Shown piece after piece: positions 6,528-14,701 of a DNA stretch of 20,475 bases (positions within the stretch are counted from its first letter, which is position 1; each line of letters opens with the position of its first letter). Under the pieces are notes generated by a model that made no database searches, had not been told where the DNA came from, and saw nothing but the letters and a program-made list of their open reading frames with translations. Source of the DNA: JBDLRH01 sp039800165 (GTDB lineage: Bacteria; Pseudomonadota; Gammaproteobacteria; Burkholderiales; Burkholderiaceae_C); contig JBDLRH010000158.1 in assembly GCA_039800165.1 (NCBI GenBank), positions 1 to 20,475 on the forward strand, read 5' to 3'. The position numbers and the translations under genes were made by a program.

Positions 6528-7412
6528 ATGCAAGCACGCCACTTCGCCCAACTGGTCGGCCTGTCGGCCCTGTGGGGCGCATCCTTCCCGCTGATCCGCA
6601 TCTCGGTGCCCGCCCTCACGCCGCTGGGGCTGGCGGGTTTGCGCTGCCTGCTGGCCGCCATGGTGCTGGCGGTGCTGATGCGACTGCTGCGCCACGCCTG
6701 GCCCGAGCGTTCGGCCTGGCCGGGGCTGACGGCCATCAGCCTGCTGACGGTGGTGCCGCCCTTCGTGCTGTTCAGCTATGCCTCGCTCACGCTGCCTGCC
6801 GGCTATGCGGCGGTGCTCAACTCGACCTCGCCGCTGTTCGGTGTGCTGGTGGCCGCCGCCCTGCGCGAGGAGCGGCTGACCCTGACCAAGCTGGCGGGTT
6901 GCCTGATGGGCTTTGTCGGCGTGGCGCTGCTGGTGCAGCTGGGCCCGGTCGAAGTGACCACCGCGGTGGTGCTGGCGGCACTGGCCTGCATGGTGGCCTC
7001 GGCGGCCTACGGCGTGGGCGCGATCTTCATGAAGCGCGCAACGCTCAAGCACCAGCCCCTGCCCGCCTCGGCAGCCATCCATGTGGCGGCCAGCGCGATG
7101 CTGGCGGTGCCGCTGGCCGCATCCACCCCGGTGATGCAACCCACCTGGGGGGCGGTGGCGGCGGTGCTGGTGCTGGGCTGCATCACCTCGGGGCTGATGT
7201 ACTGGGTCAGCATGCGGCTGATGCGCGAGATCACGGCCACCGCGTCCACCTCGGCCGCGTTCATGATTCCGCTGTTCGGCGTGACCTGGGGCGCCCTGTT
7301 CCTCGGCGAGCCGGTCACGCCAGGCATGGTGCCGGGCTGCCTGCTGATCCTCGCGGCCAGCGCGATGATCACCGGCTTCAACCCGTTCCGCTCGTCTCCG
7401 CCCGAGGCGTGA
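6528..7412 (+). CDS. EamA/DMT family transporter
   Basis: This is a 294-residue inner-membrane transporter of the drug/metabolite superfamily. It contains two tandem EamA repeats of about five helices each. The first includes LVGLSALWGASFPLIRISVP and LRCLLAAMVLAVLM; the second runs from about residue 145 to GCLLILAASAMITGF near the C-terminus, with the usual LFLGEPVTPGM motif before the last helix. Such proteins often export amino acids or other metabolites, but the substrate cannot be assigned. It is transcribed divergently from the catabolic locus, with about 160 bases between the starts. Its last 35 bases overlap the 3' end of the convergent MFS gene. Confidence 0.92.
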   Translation: MQARHFAQLVGLSALWGASFPLIRISVPALTPLGLAGLRCLLAAMVLAVLMRLLRHAWPERSAWPGLTAISLLTVVPPFVLFSYASLTLPAGYAAVLNSTSPLFGVLVAAALREERLTLTKLAGCLMGFVGVALLVQLGPVEVTTAVVLAALACMVASAAYGVGAIFMKRATLKHQPLPASAAIHVAASAMLAVPLAASTPVMQPTWGAVAAVLVLGCITSGLMYWVSMRLMREITATASTSAAFMIPLFGVTWGALFLGEPVTPGMVPGCLLILAASAMITGFNPFRSSPPEA

Positions 7413-8583
7413 GCGCACCCGCGGCGTGCCGCATGCGCCAGGCGCACAGGGTGCCGGCCAGCGCCAGCACGGTGGCACACCAGAACAGCGCCTCGAAGCC
7501 CCAGTGGCTGGCCACCCAGCCGCCGGCCAGCACGCCCACCACGCCGCTGCAGCCATAGCCCACCACGGTGAACAGCGCCTGGCCGCGCGCACGCAAGCGT
7601 CCCGGAAAGAGCTCGCTCACCAGCGCGATGCAGGCCGTGTGGTGCGACGCAAAGGTCAGCGCATGCAAGAGCTGCGCGCCCAGGATGGCCAGCGTCCAGT
7701 GGCCAAGGCCCGCGGTCAGCGCCATGCGCAGCACGGTGGCCACACCGCCGAGCAGCAGCCACTGCGTCATCGCCAGCTGCCCGATCCAGCGGCCCTGCAC
7801 AAAGAACCACGCAATCTCCACCACCACCGACACGGCCCACAACGCACCGATCACCGTCTTGCTGTAGCCCAGTGCGTCGAGGTACAGCGACAGGAAGCCG
7901 TAGATCGCAAAGTGCGACATCACATGGCACAGCAGCGAGGCAAAGAACCAGCGCACCGCCGGGCGCTGGAGCACCGGCCACACCGAAGGCTTGGCATCGT
8001 CGTCGTGGTGCGTGCGGTCGCGCACATCGGGCAGCCACCAGGTGCACAGCAGCACGCCGGTCAGCGTGAGCAGCGTCCACGCCGGAAAATGCTGCATGCC
8101 GAAGGCCTCGAACCAGGCGCCGGCGGCAAACACCGTCACCAGAAAACCCGCCGAGCCCCACAGCCGCACCCGGCCATAGCGGCCCCAGTCGCCTGCCACC
8201 AGATGCGCCATCGCCGCTTCGGTCAGCGACATCATCGAGCTGGTGCAGATGAAAAGCGCCAGCAGCACCACGCCGATCCACAGCGGCCCGCCCGTAACCA
8301 ACAGGCCGAGCGACATCACCAGCGCCAGGGCCGCACTGATGCGCAGCAGCCGCACCCGGTGGCCGGTGTGGTCGCTCAGCGCGCCCCAGGCGTACGGCGC
8401 AAACACGCGGGTGAACGACTGCACCGAGGCCAGCACCGAGATCACCGCAATCGGAAAGCCCAGGTCCTTCAGCCACAGCGGCAGGTACGGGTTGAAGAAG
8501 CCGATGTGCGCGAAGTAGCTTGCCGACAGCGCGGCAAAGGGAACCAGCTGGCGCCGGCGCGCTGCCGCGCTGAGCGCGGTCAT
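7378..8583 (-). CDS. MFS transporter, 3-phenylpropionate-permease (HcaT)-like
   Basis: This is a 401-residue, about 12-helix major facilitator. The N-terminal part, ASYFAHIGFFNPYLPLWLKD, then VFAPYAWGALSDHTGHRVRL with the loop 2-3 motif, resembles the HcaT/MFS_1-like group that includes the phenylpropionate permease. Real substrate specificity in this group is mostly unknown. The ATG at 8583 overlaps the aroC stop by four bases (ATGA), so translation is probably coupled to chorismate synthase. A longer in-frame reading through aroC is shadow sequence. The 3' end overlaps the convergent EamA gene by 35 bases. Confidence 0.9.
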   Translation of the reverse strand: MTALSAAARRRQLVPFAALSASYFAHIGFFNPYLPLWLKDLGFPIAVISVLASVQSFTRVFAPYAWGALSDHTGHRVRLLRISAALALVMSLGLLVTGGPLWIGVVLLALFICTSSMMSLTEAAMAHLVAGDWGRYGRVRLWGSAGFLVTVFAAGAWFEAFGMQHFPAWTLLTLTGVLLCTWWLPDVRDRTHHDDDAKPSVWPVLQRPAVRWFFASLLCHVMSHFAIYGFLSLYLDALGYSKTVIGALWAVSVVVEIAWFFVQGRWIGQLAMTQWLLLGGVATVLRMALTAGLGHWTLAILGAQLLHALTFASHHTACIALVSELFPGRLRARGQALFTVVGYGCSGVVGVLAGGWVASHWGFEALFWCATVLALAGTLCAWRMRHAAGALTPRAETSGTG

Positions 8584-9695
8584 CCCTTGTGCGAAGGGGC
8601 TGCGGCCGACCCGGGGATCGCCGTCAGCGGGCTCACCACGTCGGCGTTCTGCGCGCGGTGGCGCAGCGCGTGGTCCATCACCACGAGCGCCAGCATCGCC
8701 TCGGCGATCGGCGTGGCGCGGATGCCCACACAGGGGTCGTGCCGGCCCTTGGTGATCACTTCGGTGGATTCGCCGCGCAGGTTGATGGTCTCGCGCGGCG
8801 TGATGATCGAGCTGGTGGGCTTGATCGCGATCTGCACTTCCAGGTCTTGCCCGGTGCTGATGCCGCCCAGTACGCCGCCTGCGTTGTTGCTGCGAAAGCC
8901 TTGCGGGCTGAGCGAGTCGCCGTGGTTGCTGCCGCGCTGCGCCACGCTGGCAAAGCCTGCGCCGATCTCCACACCCTTGACCGCATTGATGCCCATCATC
9001 GCGTAGGCAATGTCGGCATCGAGCTTGTCGAACAGCGGCGCGCCCAGCCCCACCGGCATGCCCTTGGCCACCACGCGGATGCGCGCACCGCATGAGTCCC
9101 CGGCCTTGCGCAGCGCGTCCATGTAGGCCTCGAGGTGCGACACGTCGGCCACCGGCGCAAAGAACGGATTGGTGGGCACATGGGCCCAGTCCTCAAAGCC
9201 GATGGTCTGGTCGCCGATCTGCGTCATGCAGCCGTGAAAGGTGGTGCCGTGCTGCTGATGCAGCCACTTGCGGGCCACGGCGCCGGCCGCCACCATCGGC
9301 GCGGTCAGGCGTGCGGACGAGCGGCCGCCGCCGCGCGGGTCGCGCAGGCCGTACTTCTGCAGGTAGGTGTAGTCGGCATGGCCGGGGCGGAAGGTCTGGG
9401 CGATGTCGCCGTAGTCCTTGCTGCGCTGGTCGGTGTTGCGGATCAGCAGGCAGATCGGCGTGCCGGTGGTCTTGCCCTCGTACACGCCCGACAGGATTTC
9501 AACCGCATCCGGCTCGTTGCGCTGGGTCACATGCCGGCTGGTGCCGGGGCGGCGGCGGTCGAGTTCGGGCTGGATGTCGGCCTCGGACAATTCCATGCCG
9601 GGCGGGCAGCCGTCGATCACGCAGCCGATCGCGGGGCCGTGCGATTCGCCGAAATTGGTGACCGCGAACAGGGTGCCGAAGGTATTGCCGCTCAT
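8580..9695 (-). CDS. aroC: Chorismate synthase
   Basis: This enzyme makes chorismate from 5-enolpyruvylshikimate-3-phosphate, the last step of the common aromatic pathway, and needs reduced FMN. The 371-residue length is normal for the bacterial form. Signatures are complete: NFGESHGPAIGCVIDGCPPG (14-33, with catalytic His19), RPGHADYTYLQKYG (103-116), RDPRGGGRSSAR (118-129), and later GVLGGISTGQDLEVQIAIKP. It follows the CBS-domain gene by 53 bases and overlaps the MFS gene. A GATAAT minus-10-like element lies just upstream. It is a biosynthetic gene and need not share regulation with the shikimate catabolic locus. Confidence 0.98.
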   Translation of the reverse strand: MSGNTFGTLFAVTNFGESHGPAIGCVIDGCPPGMELSEADIQPELDRRRPGTSRHVTQRNEPDAVEILSGVYEGKTTGTPICLLIRNTDQRSKDYGDIAQTFRPGHADYTYLQKYGLRDPRGGGRSSARLTAPMVAAGAVARKWLHQQHGTTFHGCMTQIGDQTIGFEDWAHVPTNPFFAPVADVSHLEAYMDALRKAGDSCGARIRVVAKGMPVGLGAPLFDKLDADIAYAMMGINAVKGVEIGAGFASVAQRGSNHGDSLSPQGFRSNNAGGVLGGISTGQDLEVQIAIKPTSSIITPRETINLRGESTEVITKGRHDPCVGIRATPIAEAMLALVVMDHALRHRAQNADVVSPLTAIPGSAAAPSHKG

Positions 9696-9701
9696 GCAGC
9701 G

Positions 9702-9707
9702 ATTATC
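9702..9707 (-). promoter_or_regulatory. Possible minus-10 element before aroC
   Basis: GATAAT (five of six to TATAAT) lies six bases before the aroC ATG on the minus strand, which would give an essentially leaderless message. No good minus-35 box is visible upstream. It may be an internal promoter between the CBS-domain gene and aroC. Confidence 0.3.
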
Positions 9708-9748
9708 TCAGCCCCTCGCGGGCGGCCACAGGCCCGAGCGCGCAGCGA

Positions 9749-10216
9749 TCAGCCCGGCGATGCGGCGGGCGTGTTGCTGTCTTCGGCCGGCCAGTCGCGG
9801 ATGTAGGCCTTGAGCATCTGGTTCTCGAAGTTCTGCGCGTCCACCACCGACTTGGCGACGTCGTAGAAGCTGATCACGCCCATCAGCATGCGCTTGTCGA
9901 TGACCGGCATGTAGCGCGCATGGCGGTTCAGCATCATGCGGCGCACCTCGTCGAGCTCGGTCTCCATGGTGCAGGTCAGCGGGCCGGCATCCATCGCGCG
10001 GTAGACCGACACGCCGTCGACCTTGCCGCCGTTCTTCACCACCGCCTGGATCACCTCGCGGAACGTCAGGATGCCGACCACCAGGCCATGGGCCATCACC
10101 ACCAGCGAACCGATGTCCTTTTCGGCCATCAGTTTCGTGGCGTCGGCCAGCGAATCTTCCGGGGTGATGGTGTAGAGCGTTCCGCCCTTGACGCGAAGGA
10201 TGTCGCTGACTTTCAT
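9749..10216 (-). CDS. CBS domain-pair protein
   Basis: This is a 155-residue protein made almost entirely of two CBS domains: about residues 8-60 (TPEDSLADATKLMAEKDIGS, VVGILTFREVIQAV) and about 78-135 (ETELDEVRRMMLNRHARYMP, LMGVISFYDVAKSVV). CBS pairs bind adenine nucleotides or S-adenosyl compounds and act as energy or ligand sensors. No output domain is attached here. An AGAGGA ribosome-binding site precedes the ATG. The gene is divergent from metY and upstream of aroC. The ligand and any partner are unknown. Confidence 0.92.
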   Translation of the reverse strand: MKVSDILRVKGGTLYTITPEDSLADATKLMAEKDIGSLVVMAHGLVVGILTFREVIQAVVKNGGKVDGVSVYRAMDAGPLTCTMETELDEVRRMMLNRHARYMPVIDKRMLMGVISFYDVAKSVVDAQNFENQMLKAYIRDWPAEDSNTPAASPG

Positions 10217-10265
10217 GGTGGTCCTCTGCTGACGCTGCGGCGCCCGATGCGGCCTGCTGCGCCAC

Positions 10266-10271
10266 TATGAT
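10266..10271 (+). promoter_or_regulatory. Possible minus-10 element of metY
   Basis: TATGAT (five of six to the consensus) in the gap between the divergent CBS-domain and metY genes would give a leader of roughly 55 bases to the TTG start. No fitting minus-35 box is seen. No riboswitch-like architecture is apparent in this short leader. Confidence 0.3.
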
Positions 10272-10319
10272 CGCACCACATCGCGCCGCGGCGCAAGCAT
10301 GGCGGCACCGTCCGCGTTG

Positions 10320-10324
10320 AGGAG
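10320..10324 (+). promoter_or_regulatory. Shine-Dalgarno that decides the metY start
   Basis: AGGAG, inside GAGGAGA, lies 7 bases before a TTG codon at 10332 and 33 codon-aligned bases after the alternative ATG at 10299. The spacing is ideal for the TTG start. Translation from it begins AGYSVPGFDTLALHAGA, matching the usual N-terminus of this family. Confidence 0.7.
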
Positions 10325-10331
10325 ACTCCCC

Positions 10332-11642
10332 TTGGCAGGCTATTCCGTCCCCGGCTTCGACACGCTGGCCCTGCACGCCGGCGCCGCCCCCGACCCGGCC
10401 ACCGGCGCGCGCGCGGTGCCCATCCACCTGAGCACCTCGTTCGTCTTCGAGTCCAGCGAGCATGCGGCATCGCTGTTCAACCTGGAGCGTGCGGGCCATG
10501 TCTACAGCCGCATCAGCAACCCCACCAACGCGGTGCTGGAGCAGCGGGTGTCTGCGCTGGAAGACGGCATTGGCGCGATTTCGACTGCCAGCGGCCAGGC
10601 GGCGCTGCACCTCGCCGTGGCCACGCTGATGGGCGCGGGCTCGCACATCGTCGCCTCCACCGCGCTGTACGGCGGCTCGCAGAACCTGCTGCACTACACC
10701 CTGCGCCGTTTCGGCATCGACACCACCTTCGTCAAGCCAGGCGACATCGACGGCTGGCGCGCCGCGGTGCGGCCAAACACCAAGCTGTTCTTCGGCGAGA
10801 CGGTGGGCAACCCGGGTATGGACGTGCTGGACATCCCCACCGTGGCGCAGATCGCGCACGACTCCGGCGTGCCCCTGCTGGTGGACAGCACCCTCACCTC
10901 GCCCTGGCTGATGAAGCCGCTTGTGCATGGCGCAGATCTGGTCTACCACTCGGCCACCAAGTTCCTGAGCGGCCACGGCACGGTGGTGGGTGGCATCGTG
11001 GTCGATGGCGGCAGCTTCGACTGGGAAGGCCCGGCGACGAAGGGCCGCTTTGCCGAACTCACCGCGCCCTATGAGGGCTTTCACAACATGGTGTTCACCG
11101 AAGAGTCCACCGTGGGCGCGTTCTTGCTGCGGGCGCGCCGCGAGGGCCTGCGTGACTTCGGTGCCTGCATGAGCCCGCACACCGCATGGCTGATCTTGCA
11201 GGGCATCGAGACGCTGCCGCTGCGCATGGCGCGTCACACCTCCAACACCGAGCGGCTGGTGCAGTTCCTTGCCAGCCACCCGATGGTGTCGCGCGTGGGC
11301 CATCCGCTGCTGGAGTCGCACCCGAGCCACGCGCTGGCGCAAAAACTCCTGCCGCGGGGTGCCGGCTCGGTGTTCAGCTTCGACATGAAGGGCTCGCGCG
11401 AGCAAGGCAAGGCCTTTGTCGACGCGCTCAAGATCTTCAGCCACCTGGCCAACGTGGGCGACTGCCGCTCGCTGGTGATCCACCCGGCGAGCACCACACA
11501 CTTCCGCATGAGCGACGAGGCACTGGCGGGTGCGGGCATCACCCAGGGCACGATCCGCCTGTCCATCGGCCTGGAAGACCCGGACGACCTGATCGACGAC
11601 CTCAAGCGCGCCTTCAAGGCGGCCGAGAAAGCGGGGGCCTGA
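10332..11642 (+). CDS. metY: O-acetylhomoserine sulfhydrylase (PLP-dependent)
   Basis: This enzyme makes homocysteine from O-acetylhomoserine and sulfide in direct-sulfhydrylation methionine synthesis, and belongs to the Cys/Met metabolism PLP family. The 436-residue length fits MetY. Key stretches are HVYSRISNPTN (56-66), TASGQAALHLA, ALYGGSQNLLHYT (111-123), VDSTLTSPWLMKP, and SATKFLSGHG, where Lys210 should bind PLP. The C-terminus has the family motif LVIHPASTTHFRM. The start is set to TTG because of a strong AGGAG seven bases upstream; an in-frame ATG 11 codons earlier adds residues not usual in the family. It is followed after two bases by the alpha/beta hydrolase gene. O-succinylhomoserine as substrate (MetZ) is possible but less likely by length. 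Confidence 0.95.
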   Translation: MAGYSVPGFDTLALHAGAAPDPATGARAVPIHLSTSFVFESSEHAASLFNLERAGHVYSRISNPTNAVLEQRVSALEDGIGAISTASGQAALHLAVATLMGAGSHIVASTALYGGSQNLLHYTLRRFGIDTTFVKPGDIDGWRAAVRPNTKLFFGETVGNPGMDVLDIPTVAQIAHDSGVPLLVDSTLTSPWLMKPLVHGADLVYHSATKFLSGHGTVVGGIVVDGGSFDWEGPATKGRFAELTAPYEGFHNMVFTEESTVGAFLLRARREGLRDFGACMSPHTAWLILQGIETLPLRMARHTSNTERLVQFLASHPMVSRVGHPLLESHPSHALAQKLLPRGAGSVFSFDMKGSREQGKAFVDALKIFSHLANVGDCRSLVIHPASTTHFRMSDEALAGAGITQGTIRLSIGLEDPDDLIDDLKRAFKAAEKAGA

Positions 11643-11644
11643 GC

Positions 11645-12475
11645 ATGTACCTCGACGTCCAAGGCCGGCGCACCTACTGCTACACCGGCGGCAAGCCCTT
11701 CGATGCGGCCAAGCCCACCGTCGTGTTCATCCACGGCGCACTGAACGACCACAGCGTGTGGATCCTGCAGACGCGCTACCTCGCGCACCACGGCTTCAAT
11801 GTGCTGGCGGTGGACCTGCCCGGCCACTGCCGCAGCGAAGGCCCGGCGCCGCGCACGGTGGAGGCAGCAGCCGATTTCGTCGCTGCGATGCTGGACGCAG
11901 CGGGCGTGCAGAAGGCAGCGCTGACGGGCCACAGCTGGGGGTCGCTGATTGCGCTGGAGGCCGCAGCCCGGCTGAAGGACCGCGTGACGCACCTCGTGCT
12001 GGTGGGCACCGCGTTCCCGATGAAGGTGTCGCCTGCGCTGCTGGAAGCGTCGCTCAACGAGCCCGAGAAAGCGATCCACATGATCAATGTGTTCTCGCGC
12101 AGCACGCTTGCGCCGCCGCCTTCGGCGCTGGGCCCGGGCACCTGGGTCTGGGGCGCCAGCCACGCGCTCAACCGCCGGGTGCTGCGCAGCAACCCGCACG
12201 AGAACGTGTTCCACATCGGCTTTGCTGCCTGCAACGGCTATGCCAACGGCGAAGCGGCCATCACGCAGGTGACCGCACCGGTGCTGTTCCTCTCGGGAGA
12301 TGCCGACCAGATGACGCCGCCCAAGGCAGCGCAGGGCCTGATCGCCAAGGCGCGCGGTGCCGGGCTGCGGGTGCAGGTGGCCAGCGTACCGGTGGGCCAT
12401 CACCAGATGAACGAGGCGCCCGACGCCACGCTGGCCGTGCTGCGCGACTTCTTGCGCAGCGAATCGCACGGATGA
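11645..12475 (+). CDS. Alpha/beta hydrolase
   Basis: This 276-residue cytoplasmic alpha/beta hydrolase has an HG oxyanion region at VVFIHGALNDHSVW (27-39), the nucleophile elbow GHSWGS with Ser97, a likely acid at Asp219 or Asp221 in LSGDADQM, and His252 in GHHQMNEAPD. The start ATG lies two bases after the metY stop, and the end overlaps the P450 start by four bases. The three genes therefore probably form one operon. Homoserine acetyltransferase (MetX) is also an alpha/beta-fold enzyme, but it is longer (about 370-400 residues) and lacks this layout, so this is more likely an esterase- or lipase-type hydrolase of unknown substrate. Confidence 0.9.
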   Translation: MYLDVQGRRTYCYTGGKPFDAAKPTVVFIHGALNDHSVWILQTRYLAHHGFNVLAVDLPGHCRSEGPAPRTVEAAADFVAAMLDAAGVQKAALTGHSWGSLIALEAAARLKDRVTHLVLVGTAFPMKVSPALLEASLNEPEKAIHMINVFSRSTLAPPPSALGPGTWVWGASHALNRRVLRSNPHENVFHIGFAACNGYANGEAAITQVTAPVLFLSGDADQMTPPKAAQGLIAKARGAGLRVQVASVPVGHHQMNEAPDATLAVLRDFLRSESHG

Positions 12476-13797
12476 CCGGCTTTCACATCACCCCGCCGAT
12501 GGCACCCGAGCGCGCCGCGCAGATCGCGCGCGGCCTCGACCTGCGCGAGCTGCCGCGCGACTTCTACGACAACCCCTACCCGGTGTACGCCGCGCTGCGC
12601 GAGCATGAGCCGGTGCGCCGCATGCCCGACGGCTCGTGGTTGCTGACGCGCCATGCCGATCTGGTGGAGGTGTACCGCGACGCGCAGCGCTTTTGCTCCG
12701 ACAAGAAGCCCGAGTTCGGCCCCAAGTACAACCACGCGCCCTTCGGCAGCAGCGAGCAGCCCGCGCCGCTGTACCAGCACCACACCACCAGCCTGGTGTT
12801 CAACGACCCGCCGCTGCACACCCGGGTGCGCAAGCTGATCATGGGCGCACTCACGCGCCGCGCCATCGCCGGCATGGAGGCCGGTCTCATCACGCTGGTC
12901 GACCGCCTTCTGGACGACATCGAAGCACGCGGCCACGGTGACCTGATCGAAGACTTTGCGTCGGCCATCCCGGTGGAAATCATCGGCAACCTGCTGGGCG
13001 TGCCGCACGCCGACCGCGGCCCGCTGCGCGCCTGGTCACTGGCCATCCTCGGCGCGCTGGAGCCGCGCCTCACGCCCGAGCAGGAGGCGCTGGGCAACCG
13101 CAGCGTGAGCGAGTTCACCGCCTACCTGCGCGAGCTGGTGGCCGATCGCCGCCAGAACCCGGGCGACCCCGAGCACGACGTGCTGACGCGGCTGATCCAG
13201 GGCGAGCGCGGCGCGGCAGGCAGCGCGGGCGAGCAGCTCAGCGAAGCGGAGCTGCTGCAAAACTGCGTGTTCATCCTCAATGCAGGCCACGAGACCACCA
13301 CCAACCTGATCGGCAATGCGCTGGTGTGCCTGCACGAATGGCCGCAGGTGCGTGAGCGCTTGATCGCTGACCTCCATCGCACCCGCAACGACGCTGCAGC
13401 GCAGGAAGCGCTGATGACGCCGGCGGTGGATGAATTCCTGCGCTTTGAGTCCTCCAACCAGCTCGGCAACCGGCGTGCCACCACCGACTGCCGCATCGGT
13501 GGCGTGGACCTGCCCGCCGGCGCGCTGATCACCCTGTGCATCGGTGCAGCCAACCGCGACCCCGCCGTGTTCGCTGATCCCGACCGGCTGGATCTGGCCC
13601 GCACCGACAACCGGCATCTTGCGTTCGGTTTCGGCGTGCACCAGTGCGCCGGCCTGAGCCTGGCGCGGCTGGAGGGCCGCATTGCGATCGGCCGCTTCCT
13701 GCAGCGCTTTGCGCGCCACCGCCTGAGCGCGCCACCGGTGCGTGGCGGGCGGGCGCGCTTTCGCGGCTTTCTCAGCGCACCGTTCGTGCTGGAGTGA
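12472..13797 (+). CDS. Cytochrome P450
   Basis: This is a soluble bacterial-type P450 of 441 residues with no membrane anchor. All core motifs are seen: C-helix HTRVRKL (116-122), I-helix AGHETT (271-276) with the proton-relay Glu/Thr, EFLR (Glu321-Arg324) as the ExxR pair, and the haem loop FGFGVHQCAG, where Cys392 ligates the iron. It should hydroxylate or otherwise oxidise an organic substrate with electrons from a ferredoxin or flavodoxin partner. No such partner gene lies in the window. The ATG overlaps the hydrolase stop (ATGA). The 3' end overlaps the convergent YihY-type gene by 26 bases. Subfamily and substrate are not assignable from sequence alone. Confidence 0.95.
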   Translation: MTGFHITPPMAPERAAQIARGLDLRELPRDFYDNPYPVYAALREHEPVRRMPDGSWLLTRHADLVEVYRDAQRFCSDKKPEFGPKYNHAPFGSSEQPAPLYQHHTTSLVFNDPPLHTRVRKLIMGALTRRAIAGMEAGLITLVDRLLDDIEARGHGDLIEDFASAIPVEIIGNLLGVPHADRGPLRAWSLAILGALEPRLTPEQEALGNRSVSEFTAYLRELVADRRQNPGDPEHDVLTRLIQGERGAAGSAGEQLSEAELLQNCVFILNAGHETTTNLIGNALVCLHEWPQVRERLIADLHRTRNDAAAQEALMTPAVDEFLRFESSNQLGNRRATTDCRIGGVDLPAGALITLCIGAANRDPAVFADPDRLDLARTDNRHLAFGFGVHQCAGLSLARLEGRIAIGRFLQRFARHRLSAPPVRGGRARFRGFLSAPFVLE

Positions 13798-14659
13798 AGG
13801 CGCCGCTGCGCGGCAGCCACGCAGGCAGCTGCGCCACGACCACGGCCGCCAGCAGCAGCACCATCCACACCAGATAAATCCACAGCAGCAGGATCGGCAC
13901 CGAGGCAAACGCGCCATAGATCACCGAATAGCTCGGCACCAGCGTGAGGTACAGGCCCAGGCCGGCTTTCGACAGCTCCAGCCCCAGCGAAGCGATGACG
14001 CCGCCTGCCAGTGCATGCCGGCTGTCCACCGGCGCCAGCGGCACGAAGCGGTACAGCGCCGCGATGCCGAGCGCGGCGATGGCAAAGTCCACCAGATCGA
14101 ACACGCCGCGCACACCCGCCGGCAAGGCACCCACCAGCCCGCGCGATGCCGACACCGCATACGAGGTCATCGCCAGGCTGAGCGCCAGCAGCAGCGGCCC
14201 GAGCGTCAGCGCCACGGTGTAGATCAGCACGCTGCGCAGGAACGGTCGGCGCTCGCGCACGCCCCAGATGGCGTTGAGCGAGCGGTCGATGGTCAGCACC
14301 AGCATCAGGGCGGTGGCCGCCAGCGCCCCCAGGCCCACCCAGCCCAGCCGCGAGGCCTTGCTGGCGAACTGGGTGAGATAGCCGCTGACCTGCCGCGCGA
14401 TGCCGGGCGGCACCAGGCTGTCGGCCAGCCACTGCTGCAGGCTCGCCTGCAGCTTGCCGAACACCGGGAACGCGGTGAACACCGCCAGCACCACCGCCAA
14501 CAGTGGCACCAGCGCCAGCGTGGTGGTAAAGGTGAGGCTGCCCGCGGTCATGCTCAGCCGGTCTTCGCGCAGGCGCAGCCGCAGGTCGCGCAGCGCCTGG
14601 CGCCACGGAAAGTCGCGCAGCACCCCGGGCAGGGCGCGGATGGAAGAAGTGAAGACCAT
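13772..14659 (-). CDS. YihY/BrkB family inner-membrane protein
   Basis: This is a 295-residue membrane protein of the YihY/virulence factor BrkB family, once thought to be RNase BN. Six hydrophobic segments follow a basic N-terminus (WRQALRDLRLRLREDRLS). Family stretches are MTAGSLTFTTTLALVPLLAV near residues 31-50, TIDRSLNAIWGV, and the C-terminal SYSVIYGAFASVPILLLWIY. Function in this family is not settled. The ATG at 14659 (MVFTSSIRALPG) is chosen; another ATG at 14692 would add 11 residues and leave only nine bases to the divergent DUF2069 gene. Its end overlaps the P450 end, convergently. Confidence 0.9.
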   Translation of the reverse strand: MVFTSSIRALPGVLRDFPWRQALRDLRLRLREDRLSMTAGSLTFTTTLALVPLLAVVLAVFTAFPVFGKLQASLQQWLADSLVPPGIARQVSGYLTQFASKASRLGWVGLGALAATALMLVLTIDRSLNAIWGVRERRPFLRSVLIYTVALTLGPLLLALSLAMTSYAVSASRGLVGALPAGVRGVFDLVDFAIAALGIAALYRFVPLAPVDSRHALAGGVIASLGLELSKAGLGLYLTLVPSYSVIYGAFASVPILLLWIYLVWMVLLLAAVVVAQLPAWLPRSGAFTPARTVR

Positions 14660-14701
14660 GAACAGCGGTGGCGCAACAGCGGCGGCTATCATGCCACCGC
14701 C

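Noticed and set aside
10283..10294. Perfect 12-base palindrome GCGCCGCGGCGC in the metY leader, and the idea of a SAM-type riboswitch
   Set aside because: Short GC palindromes are common by chance here, and the leader is too short and lacks multi-stem structure for a known SAM riboswitch.
9708..11501. A 597-codon open frame on the minus strand across metY and the CBS-domain gene
   Set aside because: It is antisense to metY and out of frame with the CBS-domain gene, with Arg/His/Gln-rich shadow composition and no family motifs.
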